Source of the DNA: an uncultured Rhodospirillaceae bacterium
GTDB taxonomy: Bacteria; Pseudomonadota; Alphaproteobacteria; Rhodospirillales; Magnetospirillaceae
DNA: 49,338 nt
Reading direction: 5' to 3'
Assembly (NCBI GenBank): GCA_937887565.1
Contig: CALABS010000009.1
Location: 1-49,338, forward strand
The position numbers and the translations under genes are program-made. The notes under the pieces are model-generated. The model did no database searches. It had not been told where the DNA came from and saw only the letters and a list, made by a program, of their open reading frames with translations. Of this stretch, positions 1 to 7,699 are shown in pieces. Each line of letters begins with the position of its first letter. Within the stretch, counting starts at the first letter, position 1.

Positions 1-1904
1 AGGCTGGCCGCCTGCTGCTCCGAGCGCGCCGACAGATCCGCCGAGCCGGCGGCGATCTCGCCGGCCGCCTGCTTGACGCTGCCGGCCGTCTGGCCGATGT
101 CGTGGACCACCCGCGACACTCGCTCGGCCATCAGGGCGGAATCGTCCTGCAGGCGCCTGAAGGCGCCCTGGTAGCTTCCCCGCATACGGCGCGACAGATC
201 GCCCTCGGCCATGGCGGCCATGACGCCGACGATCTCGTCGATGCCGGTCTGGACGGTTTCCAGCAGCCGGTTGATGCCCGTCGACAGGCCGAGCATGAAT
301 CCCTCCTTGCCGGCCGAATCGAGGCGGCGGGTGAAGTCGCCGGCGACGGCGGCCTCGACCAGCCCGGTGACCTCGTGCTCGGTGGCCAACTGCTCCGTCC
401 GGTCGATCCATTCGGCGACGGTGCCGAGGCGGTCGCCGGTGTCGTTGACCACCGGCGTGTGGGTGAGGTCGAAGGTCCGGCCGCCCAGGGTCACCCGCGC
501 CGTATGCGTTCCCGTCAGCTCGGCCAGCAGGCGGCGCTGGTGGGCGGGGTCGCGGTGGTAGGCGTCGATGTGTGAGCCGACCAGGGCATCGGCGCGGAAT
601 TCCGGGAGATCCGCGCGGATATCGGCCTCGAAGCGGCGGAAAAGCGCGGCGAAGCGCTTGTTGACATAGATGATCCGGCCGTCGGCGTCGGCCATCATCA
701 CGTTGCCGGACAGGTTGTCGAGCGCGGTCTGGATGCGGATCGCCTTGACCCCGGTCTCGTGGATCACCGTCAGCGAGCGGGCGATGTCGCCGATCTCGTC
801 GGCGGTGTCGAGGCAGGGAATCTCCACGTGCTGGTCGCCGGCCGCCAGCCGGCCGACGCCGCGCGCCATGGCGTTGAGCGGGATGACGATGCCCTGGGTG
901 ACGGTCCATCCCACCACCAGGGTGACGCCGACCACCACCACGACCGCCACCGCCAGCCATGCCAGCGACCGGTCGGCGTCGGCCCCGATATCCGCCGACA
1001 GTGCCAGCACGTCGGCCGCCATGCGGTCCTCGACCGTCTTCAGCAGGTCGATCTTGGCGGTGATGGCGTCGAACCAGTCGGCGCCCCTGATGCCGCCGGT
1101 GCCGCCGGTGAAGGGGCTTTCCCAGGCGGTCCTGCGCATGGCGTCGACCGCCTCGACGACCGGGCCGGCGACGGTCTGGTCGAGGAAGGCCGCCTGGGCG
1201 GGGGTGGCGTTGGCGCGGAAGACGTCGAGGAACGCGGTCTGCTGGCCGGCCAACTCGACGAAGCCGGTATAGACCTGGGGGACGAAGCGCCCGGCGGAAA
1301 AGCCGTTCGAGCCCAGGGCGCGTTCGAGGCCGGTGCGTTCCTTGGCCTGCAGCAAGGCCACGTAAGCGGTGACCATCTGCCCGACCTGCCTGTTGCGGCT
1401 GGTGGCGCCGGCCTCGGCGACCACGTCCAGCAGGCGGGCGATGGTCCCGGTGTAATACTTGGCCATGGCGCCGACATCGGTGCGCAGCGCCGAGATGCCC
1501 TCGCGGGCGGCGTTCAGTTCCGCCACGGCGGTCCGGGCGGCCGCCAGCCGGTCGCCGAGGGACCGCGGATAGCTGGCGACCGGGAAGGCGGCCAGGGCGG
1601 TCTCCATACGCACGCGGGCGGCGTCGGTGATCTTGCGCTGGTCCGCCAGGCGCTGGACGAAGGCGCCTTCGCCCCGGGCGCCGAGGAACCCGGCCGAGGC
1701 GCCGCGTTCCTTCTGCAGTTCGTGCACGAGGCCGCTGAGCGACGGGGCGAGGGCGGTCAGGCGCCCCAGCGCGGCCATCTCTCCCGATTCCCGCCAGGCG
1801 CCGGCCAGCAGGATGCCGCAGGCGGCCACAAGCCCGACCAGGGCCGGCAGGAACGCCAACCCGACGCGCGTCCTGATCCGCGCGTTCCGCAGGACATGAA
1901 ACAT
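1..1904 (-). CDS. Methyl-accepting chemotaxis protein with NIT sensor, HAMP and PAS domains (3' end outside window)
   Basis: This is a transmembrane chemoreceptor read from an ATG at 1902-1904, preceded by a GGGAGGAG ribosome site; the C-terminal signalling tip lies beyond base 1. The first membrane helix is at about residues 13-35. A periplasmic domain follows with LQKERGASAGFL, the hallmark of the nitrate/nitrite-sensing NIT family. A second helix (LAVAVVVVVGVTLVVGW) and a HAMP linker come next, then a PAS-like segment (NVMMADADGRIIYVN) and the start of the MCP signalling helices. NIT domains in characterised proteins bind nitrate or nitrite, so a nitrogen-oxide or redox signal is plausible but is inferred. 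It is divergent from the patatin-like gene. Gene class is certain; the ligand is not. Confidence 0.92.
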   Translation of the reverse strand, partial: MFHVLRNARIRTRVGLAFLPALVGLVAACGILLAGAWRESGEMAALGRLTALAPSLSGLVHELQKERGASAGFLGARGEGAFVQRLADQRKITDAARVRMETALAAFPVASYPRSLGDRLAAARTAVAELNAAREGISALRTDVGAMAKYYTGTIARLLDVVAEAGATSRNRQVGQMVTAYVALLQAKERTGLERALGSNGFSAGRFVPQVYTGFVELAGQQTAFLDVFRANATPAQAAFLDQTVAGPVVEAVDAMRRTAWESPFTGGTGGIRGADWFDAITAKIDLLKTVEDRMAADVLALSADIGADADRSLAWLAVAVVVVVGVTLVVGWTVTQGIVIPLNAMARGVGRLAAGDQHVEIPCLDTADEIGDIARSLTVIHETGVKAIRIQTALDNLSGNVMMADADGRIIYVNKRFAALFRRFEADIRADLPEFRADALVGSHIDAYHRDPAHQRRLLAELTGTHTARVTLGGRTFDLTHTPVVNDTGDRLGTVAEWIDRTEQLATEHEVTGLVEAAVAGDFTRRLDSAGKEGFMLGLSTGINRLLETVQTGIDEIVGVMAAMAEGDLSRRMRGSYQGAFRRLQDDSALMAERVSRVVHDIGQTAGSVKQAAGEIAAGSADLSARSEQQAAS

Positions 1905-2097
1905 CCGGTCTCCTCCCCAGCGCCGCGGCTGCCGCGCGGCTTCGGCAATAGGCATACCATAGGCCAGTTTGTCCCACCAGACGCGCACATCCGCCCAGGG
2001 CGGGCACCATCCTTTAGTCCATGCGCGGAACTGTTGCAGTGCAGCGCGTGAGTGGCTACCATGAAATTCTCAATTGAAGGTTGTCGCGAGGGGGGTC

Positions 2098-3264
2098 ATG
2101 AAGAAGATCAAGCGTGCCATTGCCCTGGCCGGCGGCGGTCCCGCCGTGGGACTCAGCCTGGGGGCGCTCAAGCGCCTGCACGAGGAGGCGGACATCCGTT
2201 TCGAGGTGTGGACCCTGTCCTGCATCGGCGCCTGGCTGGGCATCGCCTGGAACCAGGCCGAGCAGGGCAAGGAATACGAGACATCGCTCGAATTCTTCCG
2301 GGGCATCTTCCGGCCCGACGACCTTTACGACAAATTTCCCATCGCCTCGGCCTTCGCGCCCGACTGGGAGGCGTCGATCCGCAACGCGGTGGAGTTCTGC
2401 CTGGACCCCCGCAGCTACCAGAACCTGGTGGTTCCCGACGCCATCCAGGCCGCCGGCGAGGACATCTTCCGCTTCATGACCGATCCCCGGAAATGGTCGC
2501 AGGCGAACTTCAACAGCTTGATCCTGAACCAGATCCTGGCGGTCAATCCGTGGAGCCGGTTCATGACCAGCTGGATCTACAAGAGCAAGACCAAGGGGCT
2601 GTCGCGCATCTACTATCCCAACAGCGCCTTCCTGGAACAGCTGAACTTCGACAACCTGTACAAGCCCGACCGGCCGGTCCTGTACCACAACGCCTACAAT
2701 CTCACCGACGACCGGTTGGAGCTGTTCAGCAACAAGGACGCCCAGTACCAGCGCATCTCCGCCCATACGCTGTGCGCCTGCTCGGCGCTGCCCTACATCG
2801 AGGAGCCGGTGACCATCGACGGGCGGATGTATTGCGAAGGCGCCACGGTCGATACCGTGAACTTCGAGGATTTGCTGCGGAACCATCCCGACCTGGAGGA
2901 GGTGTGGGTCAGCCGTATCCTCGACCTCAAGCAGGTGCGCAAGCCCGAGAACCTGTACGACGCCCTGAACAACCTGGTGATGCTGTTCGCCTCCACCACC
3001 AGCGAGGACGACGTCAAGCTGTTCAAGCAGCACGTCAAGGAGACCCGCCCCGACGTGAAGGTCATCGAAATCCCGGTCGATCACAACGTGGACTACGACT
3101 GGAAGTACTCGAACCTGGATCGCTCCATCGCGGAGGGCTACGACGCCGCGGACAAGGTCGTCGCCGCCTACCGCCAGGGCCGACTGCTCACACCCGCCGA
3201 GATGGAACGCATCGCCGTCACCAAGGCGCGGCCGCGCAAGGTCAAGGAGAAGGAGCCGGCCTGA
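2098..3264 (+). CDS. Patatin-like phospholipase family protein with altered catalytic residues
   Basis: A 388-residue protein of the patatin fold. The N-terminus has the glycine-rich oxyanion loop AGGGPAVGLSLG (residues 11-22). The nucleophile-elbow position, normally G-x-S-x-G, reads L-S-C-I-G, putting Cys42 where the catalytic Ser is expected. The second catalytic motif, normally DGG/DGA after IDGRxYx, reads EGA with Glu247. The protein is therefore either a non-standard hydrolase using Cys or a catalytically dead relative. Substrate is unknown; the fold family includes acyl hydrolases of membrane or storage lipids. The ATG at 2098 was chosen because GAGGGGGG lies just upstream; an in-frame TTG at 2074 lacks such a site. 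No signal peptide or membrane helix is visible, so it is probably cytoplasmic. Confidence 0.85.
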   Translation: MKKIKRAIALAGGGPAVGLSLGALKRLHEEADIRFEVWTLSCIGAWLGIAWNQAEQGKEYETSLEFFRGIFRPDDLYDKFPIASAFAPDWEASIRNAVEFCLDPRSYQNLVVPDAIQAAGEDIFRFMTDPRKWSQANFNSLILNQILAVNPWSRFMTSWIYKSKTKGLSRIYYPNSAFLEQLNFDNLYKPDRPVLYHNAYNLTDDRLELFSNKDAQYQRISAHTLCACSALPYIEEPVTIDGRMYCEGATVDTVNFEDLLRNHPDLEEVWVSRILDLKQVRKPENLYDALNNLVMLFASTTSEDDVKLFKQHVKETRPDVKVIEIPVDHNVDYDWKYSNLDRSIAEGYDAADKVVAAYRQGRLLTPAEMERIAVTKARPRKVKEKEPA

Positions 3265-3447
3265 TCCCGTTCGAACGGAGGAGGTCGCATCGTCTATCGG
3301 GCGACTTCCTCTTGTACGCATCGTCCTTCGCTTATCCGGAACGGTTTATACAAACGGATCAGGGGCATATTTTCATCGCGCTCCACCAAAGGGCATGGTA
3401 GAACCCGGACTTGGCGTCAGGTCGGACGGCAATCATCCGGGGGTGTG

Positions 3448-5148
3448 ATGAGCTTTCTCGACGATATGAAGATCTGGGCGAAGATCGCGATTGTGCCGGT
3501 CGCCGCCACGTTGGGCATGGTGGTGATCGCCGTCGTCGGAATGCGGGGCCTCGCCGACCAGGAGCGGGCGCTGGACGAGATCGCCAACGTCTCCTTCGCC
3601 AAGTCGGTCAAGACCGCCGAACTGGCCAGCGCCATCCAGGCGGCCCATTCCGACCTCTACCGGTTGCTGACCTGGAACGCGGCCGGGGTCGGCGAGGAGC
3701 AGATGACCAAGGTCGAGGCCAGCTTCCTCAAGGGTCTCGACACCTCCGCGGGAATCGTCGCCGGGTTCTCCACCCAGGGCAATCTGTCGGACGAGGAGCG
3801 GGGAGTCGTCGAGCGGATCGGCAAGTCGCTGTCGCTCTACAAGTCCAACACCGCCCAGGTGCTGGACATGCAGCGGATGGATTTCACCGCCGCCGTCTCC
3901 TTCATGTGGACCGCCCAGGACAACTTCCAGACCCTGTTGTCCGAAACCCAGCAGATGATCGCCCTGGAAAGCCGGCTGGTCGACGAATACAAGGCCCAGG
4001 CCAGCGGCACCGCCGCCTCCACCCGGGCCCTGTTCATCGGCCTCAATGTCGGTGCCATCGTCGTGCTGGTGGCCATTTCGCTGTTGTTGACCCGCGCCAT
4101 CTCCAGCGCCGTCGGCGGCATGACCGGGGCGATGGAGCGGCTGGCGCAGGGGGACCTTGCCGTCGAGGTGCCGGCCATCGGCCGCAAGGACGAGATCGGC
4201 GCCATGGCCGACGCCGTCCAGGTGTTCAAGGACAACGCCATCCGGGTCGCCAAGCTGACCGAGGAGCAGGAGGAGCTGAGCCGCCGCGCCGAGCAGGCCA
4301 AGCGCCAGACCATGAACGAGCTGGCCGGTGAGATCGAGCAGACCGTGCGCACCGCCGTCAACGCCGCGTCCCAGGCCGCGGGCGCCATCCGCGGCGAGGC
4401 CGAGGTGCTGGCCGCCAATGCCGAGACCGCCATCTCGCAGGCGGCGTCGGTCGCCAGCTCGTCCGAGGCGGCCAACGGCAACGTGGAAACCGTGGCCCAG
4501 GCCGCCGAGCGGCTGGTCGGCTCTATCAACGAGATCAACCGCCAGGTCGCCGAATCGTCCCAGGTGGCCGACGAGGCCGTGGCCGAGGCCGCCCGCACCG
4601 ACGAGACGGTCAAGAGCCTGACCCTCGCCTCGACCAAGATCGGCGACGTGGTCAGCCTCATCAACGACATCGCGTCGCAGACCAACCTCCTGGCCCTGAA
4701 CGCCACCATCGAGGCGGCCCGCGCCGGCGACGCCGGCAAGGGCTTCGCGGTGGTGGCCAGCGAGGTCAAGAGCCTGGCCAACCAGACCGCCCGCGCCACC
4801 GAGGAGATCGCCGGTGAGATCGCGGCCATGAAGACCGCCACCGACGAGGCGGTGCGCGCCATTGACGGCATCGTCGCCACCATCGGCCGGGTGTCGGGGG
4901 CGCTGACCGCCATCGCCCAGGCGGTCGGCGAGCAGGGCCGCGCCACGGGCGAGATCAGCACCTCGGTCAGTCAGGCGGCCGACGGAACCCGAACCGTCAG
5001 CCAGGGAATCGGCGAGGTGCGCCGGGTCGCCGACGAGGTCGGCACCGCCGCCGCCAATGTCCACGCCACCACCGAGTCGCTGGTGTCCGAGTTCGACCGC
5101 CTGCAGTCGCAGGTCGACGGTCTGGTCAGCAAGCTGAAATCCGCATAA
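3448..5148 (+). CDS. Methyl-accepting chemotaxis protein, four-helix-bundle type sensor
   Basis: A 566-residue chemoreceptor. The first transmembrane helix is at about residues 12-33. A periplasmic region of about 150 residues is consistent with a four-helix-bundle (4HB_MCP) sensor. The second helix (LNVGAIVVLVAISLLLT) is at about 190-210 and leads into a HAMP domain. The C-terminal MCP domain carries the conserved hairpin tip around DIASQTNLLALNATIEAARAG. ATG 3448 follows a GGGGGTGTG stretch; a GTG one codon upstream is an alternative. A signal-peptide-bearing Cache protein starts 20 bp after its stop and is probably co-transcribed, suggesting the two act together. A CheR-tether pentapeptide is absent from the tail, which ends VSKLKSA. 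Confidence 0.95.
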   Translation: MSFLDDMKIWAKIAIVPVAATLGMVVIAVVGMRGLADQERALDEIANVSFAKSVKTAELASAIQAAHSDLYRLLTWNAAGVGEEQMTKVEASFLKGLDTSAGIVAGFSTQGNLSDEERGVVERIGKSLSLYKSNTAQVLDMQRMDFTAAVSFMWTAQDNFQTLLSETQQMIALESRLVDEYKAQASGTAASTRALFIGLNVGAIVVLVAISLLLTRAISSAVGGMTGAMERLAQGDLAVEVPAIGRKDEIGAMADAVQVFKDNAIRVAKLTEEQEELSRRAEQAKRQTMNELAGEIEQTVRTAVNAASQAAGAIRGEAEVLAANAETAISQAASVASSSEAANGNVETVAQAAERLVGSINEINRQVAESSQVADEAVAEAARTDETVKSLTLASTKIGDVVSLINDIASQTNLLALNATIEAARAGDAGKGFAVVASEVKSLANQTARATEEIAGEIAAMKTATDEAVRAIDGIVATIGRVSGALTAIAQAVGEQGRATGEISTSVSQAADGTRTVSQGIGEVRRVADEVGTAAANVHATTESLVSEFDRLQSQVDGLVSKLKSA

Positions 5149-5168
5149 GAAACCAACGGAGGGACGTC

Positions 5169-5633
5169 GTGAAGAGCATGCTGAAATTCGCCACCGCGGC
5201 CGTGTTGGCCGTTTCCTTGCAGGCCGGCACGGCTCTGGCCGACGAATGCGCCTCGGCCCAGACCCTCACGGACAAGGCCATCGACCATTACAAGGCGGTC
5301 GGGAAGGAAAAGGCGTTCGCCGATTTCATGAACAAGGACAACCCCGACTGGGTCAATGGCGAGTTGTACGTCATCGTCAGCACCATGGAGGGGATTTTCA
5401 AGGCCCATGCCATCAATCCCAAGCTGATCGACAATCCGTCGCTGCCGGCGCTGAAGGACACCAACGGCGTCATGATCATCCAGGAGATGATCAAGACCGG
5501 CAAGGAGAACGGCGCCAACGGCGGGTGGGCCAAATACACCTGGACCCATCCCGTCACCAAGAAGCTGGCCCCCAAGCAGACCTGGGTGAAGACACACGAC
5601 AACCAGCTGTTCATGGTGGGATGCTATCCCTGA
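5169..5633 (+). CDS. Secreted single-Cache domain protein
   Basis: A 154-residue protein with an N-terminal signal peptide (residues 1 to about 24, cleavage predicted after TALA). The rest is one small alpha/beta sensor domain that resembles the single-Cache (sCache_2-like) family found in the extracytoplasmic parts of chemoreceptors. There is no transmembrane anchor or signalling domain after the signal peptide, so the mature protein should be a free periplasmic sensor or binding protein. GTG at 5169 is preferred because GGAGGG lies 5 nt upstream; the ATG at 5178 would be 14 nt away. It lies directly downstream of an MCP and upstream of a strong terminator, so the pair forms one transcript. 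Family call is moderate; the partnership with the MCP is inferred from context. Confidence 0.75.
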   Translation: MKSMLKFATAAVLAVSLQAGTALADECASAQTLTDKAIDHYKAVGKEKAFADFMNKDNPDWVNGELYVIVSTMEGIFKAHAINPKLIDNPSLPALKDTNGVMIIQEMIKTGKENGANGGWAKYTWTHPVTKKLAPKQTWVKTHDNQLFMVGCYP

Positions 5634-5660
5634 CGGCGATATCCCTGGAGCGGGGCGTCG

Positions 5661-5692
5661 AACGCCACCCGGACCATCCGGGTGGCGTTTTT
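5661..5692 (+). terminator. Rho-independent terminator after the MCP-Cache pair
   Basis: A perfect 13-bp stem (AACGCCACCCGGA pairing with its complement) with a CCA loop at 5674-5676 is followed by a run of T. It starts 27 bp after the stop codon of the Cache gene and separates that unit from the chemosensory operon. Confidence 0.93.
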
Positions 5693-6032
5693 CGTTGGAT
5701 GTGGCCGTCGGCCGCGGCGCGGATATGCCTTTCCACCCATGGTGCCGTGCAAGGTGAATTCGTATATAGGATTTAAACGAAGTGTGACTGGGTTGTCTTC
5801 AACATCGTAAAATGCTTTCCTTTCACCGGAACCTGGAGATTCCACCGGCCTTGTATGGTTGCTTCGCTGTGTTCACTGTGCTTAATCTGTTCGGGAATTG
5901 GGGAGTCGGGGTGAGAAACGTGTCGCGACGGCGAATGTCGGCCATGAGCGAATTGCCGGTTGGTCGCACGGTACCGGGGTGCCGCGCCAGCGGCGGGCAA
6001 TTCATCGTCTGTCCTGAATAGGCGGCCATCGA
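5693..6032 (+). other. Intergenic region upstream of the parA-che operon, possible promoter
   Basis: About 340 bp with no convincing gene. It is visibly more AT-rich than its surroundings between about 5750 and 5900. A possible sigma-70-like pair is GTGACT at 5784-5789 and TAAAAT at 5808-5813 with an 18-bp spacer; this is a weak match. A short plus-strand reading frame (5812-6021) lacks a ribosome site and family resemblance and was not accepted. The region most likely holds the promoter and leader of the chemosensory operon. Confidence 0.4.
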
Positions 6033-7124
6033 ATGCGCCCGTACATCGTTGCCATATTCAACCAGAAGGGTGGGATCTCGAAGACCACCACCAGCACCAA
6101 CCTGGCCGTCTGCCTGGCGGCGCATGGGAAGTCCGTGGTGGTCATCGACCTGGACTCCCAGGGCGATTCCACCAAGAGCCTGGGTGTCGACCCGGGCGTG
6201 AAGCGCGGCGTGTACGATCTGTTCGTCGGCCAGGCGGAGGTCGATCAGGTGGTCCTGCCGACCATCTTCGAGAACCTGCGCATCCTTCCGTCCACCTACA
6301 GCCTTGCCGGCATCGAGATCAAGCTGTCCGAGCTCAAGGATTCCCAGCGGACGCTGACCAATATCCTGTCCCATTCCATCCTGGACTGCGACTACGTGGT
6401 CATCGACTGTCCGCCGGCCCTGGGCATCCTTCCGATCAACGCCCTGGCGGCGGCCCATGCGGTCATCATTCCGGTCACCGCCACGCCCTACGCCAATGAC
6501 GGGCTGATGCGGACGCTGCCGTCCATCAAGTACGTGCAGGAGGGGCTGAACAAGAATCTCCTGCTTCAGGGCGTGCTGTTCACCATCAACGAGCGCAACA
6601 AAACCACGCGCAAGATCAATCGCCTGATCCGGTCGCGGTTGGGCGGCACCGTCTACGAGGCAGAAATTCCCCGCGATACGGTGGTGATCGAGGCCGCGAC
6701 CGCCCGGCTGCCGGTATGCGTCTACGCGCCCCGCAGCCAGGCCAGCATGGCGCATCTCAACTTCACCCGTGAATTCCTGGATCGCCACGCCAAGATCGCC
6801 GCCAAGGCGGGCATCGCCGTTACCGAGCCGGTCAGCCGCGAGGACGCCCTGGTCACGCTGGGCCGCTGGCAGGGGCAACTCGCCGACCGGGTCGACCGGC
6901 CGGAGGGCGAGCGGGTCAAGCAGAAGCGGCACCAACTGGACCGCATGCTCTATGGCGACCGCACGCCGCTGGAGCGGGCGCATCTGTGGCTGGTCCATTT
7001 CTTCATCGACAACCGCCTTTCCCTGGCCGCCTTCCTGCTCGTCGTACTCGTCGCCATGGCGGCGGTGATCGGTATCGGCGTCGAGGGCGTGCGCATGCTG
7101 GCCGGCGCGATCGGGCTCAGCTGA
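6033..7124 (+). CDS. ParA/MinD-family ATPase with C-terminal membrane helix
   Basis: A 363-residue P-loop ATPase. It has the deviant Walker A motif KGGISKTT with signature Lys12 and Lys17, the Walker A' segment VVIDLDSQGDS, and the Walker B-like DYVVIDCPPALG. These are diagnostic of the ParA partitioning and positioning ATPases, which form ATP-dependent dimers. No partner parB is next to it. After the ATPase core (to about residue 255) comes a charged linker and then a hydrophobic helix at about 331-353, so the protein should be anchored in the inner membrane by its tail. That is unusual for ParA proteins, most of which bind DNA or membrane reversibly. It opens the chemosensory operon, 68 bp before cheW, suggesting a role in placing the receptor array. 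The role is inferred from position only. Confidence 0.9.
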   Translation: MRPYIVAIFNQKGGISKTTTSTNLAVCLAAHGKSVVVIDLDSQGDSTKSLGVDPGVKRGVYDLFVGQAEVDQVVLPTIFENLRILPSTYSLAGIEIKLSELKDSQRTLTNILSHSILDCDYVVIDCPPALGILPINALAAAHAVIIPVTATPYANDGLMRTLPSIKYVQEGLNKNLLLQGVLFTINERNKTTRKINRLIRSRLGGTVYEAEIPRDTVVIEAATARLPVCVYAPRSQASMAHLNFTREFLDRHAKIAAKAGIAVTEPVSREDALVTLGRWQGQLADRVDRPEGERVKQKRHQLDRMLYGDRTPLERAHLWLVHFFIDNRLSLAAFLLVVLVAMAAVIGIGVEGVRMLAGAIGLS

Positions 7125-7192
7125 CGGGCCGATTGCCGGGCCCTGGCCGGATTGGGTATAGTCGCCACGCTCAATGGTGTAGGGGGGCGGCG

Positions 7193-7699
7193 GTGAGCGG
7201 CAGCGGAGACAACCCGGTCGACGGCATCGTCGTCTTTCGTCTCGGCGAACGAGATTTTGCGCTTCCGGCGGCGGACGTGCGCGAGGTGGTGCCCTTCGCG
7301 TGGTTGTCCCGGCCGCTCCAGATGCCGTCGGCGGTGGAGGGCGTGCTGAACCTGGGCGGCGACGCCGTGCCCGTCCTGCGGCTGGATCGCCTGCTGGCAT
7401 TGCCGGACGGCGGGGCCGGACTGGATTCCTCGATCCTGATCATGCGGGGGCGTCCGCTGTTGGGGTTGCTTGTCGACCGGGTCGATTTCGTCCGTCGCGG
7501 CTGCGAGGTCACGGTCGCGCCGCTCGAGGAGGAGCGGTCCTTCAATGGCTGCGTGACGGCGTCCGTCGCTTTCGGCGGCGACGCGCTTCCGCTGTTGTCA
7601 TGGCCCAGGCTGCTGGTCGCCGAGGAGCGGATGCGGCTTGGCGAGTTCCAGGCCCGGGCGCAGGCCCGGATCGACGACGTCACGGAACCGGCACCGTGA
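7193..7699 (+). CDS. CheW-like coupling protein (WspB position)
   Basis: A 168-residue single-domain CheW protein that should couple the operon's chemoreceptor to its CheA kinase in the cytoplasmic array. The domain runs from about residue 10 to 145 (IVVFRLGERDFALPAADVRE, then VEGVLNLGGDAVPVLRLD). The start is a GTG at 7193 with AGGGGGG about 5 nt upstream; no better start exists before the domain. Its stop overlaps the GTG start of cheR (GTGA). A second, longer CheW lies after cheR; such a CheW/CheR-TPR/CheW arrangement is typical of Wsp-like systems, in which this copy corresponds in size to WspB. Confidence 0.9.
   Translation: MSGSGDNPVDGIVVFRLGERDFALPAADVREVVPFAWLSRPLQMPSAVEGVLNLGGDAVPVLRLDRLLALPDGGAGLDSSILIMRGRPLLGLLVDRVDFVRRGCEVTVAPLEEERSFNGCVTASVAFGGDALPLLSWPRLLVAEERMRLGEFQARAQARIDDVTEPAP

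Noticed and set aside
5812..6021. A 69-codon plus-strand frame upstream of parA
   Set aside because: No ribosome site, mixed codon use and no family resemblance; treated as leader or intergenic DNA.
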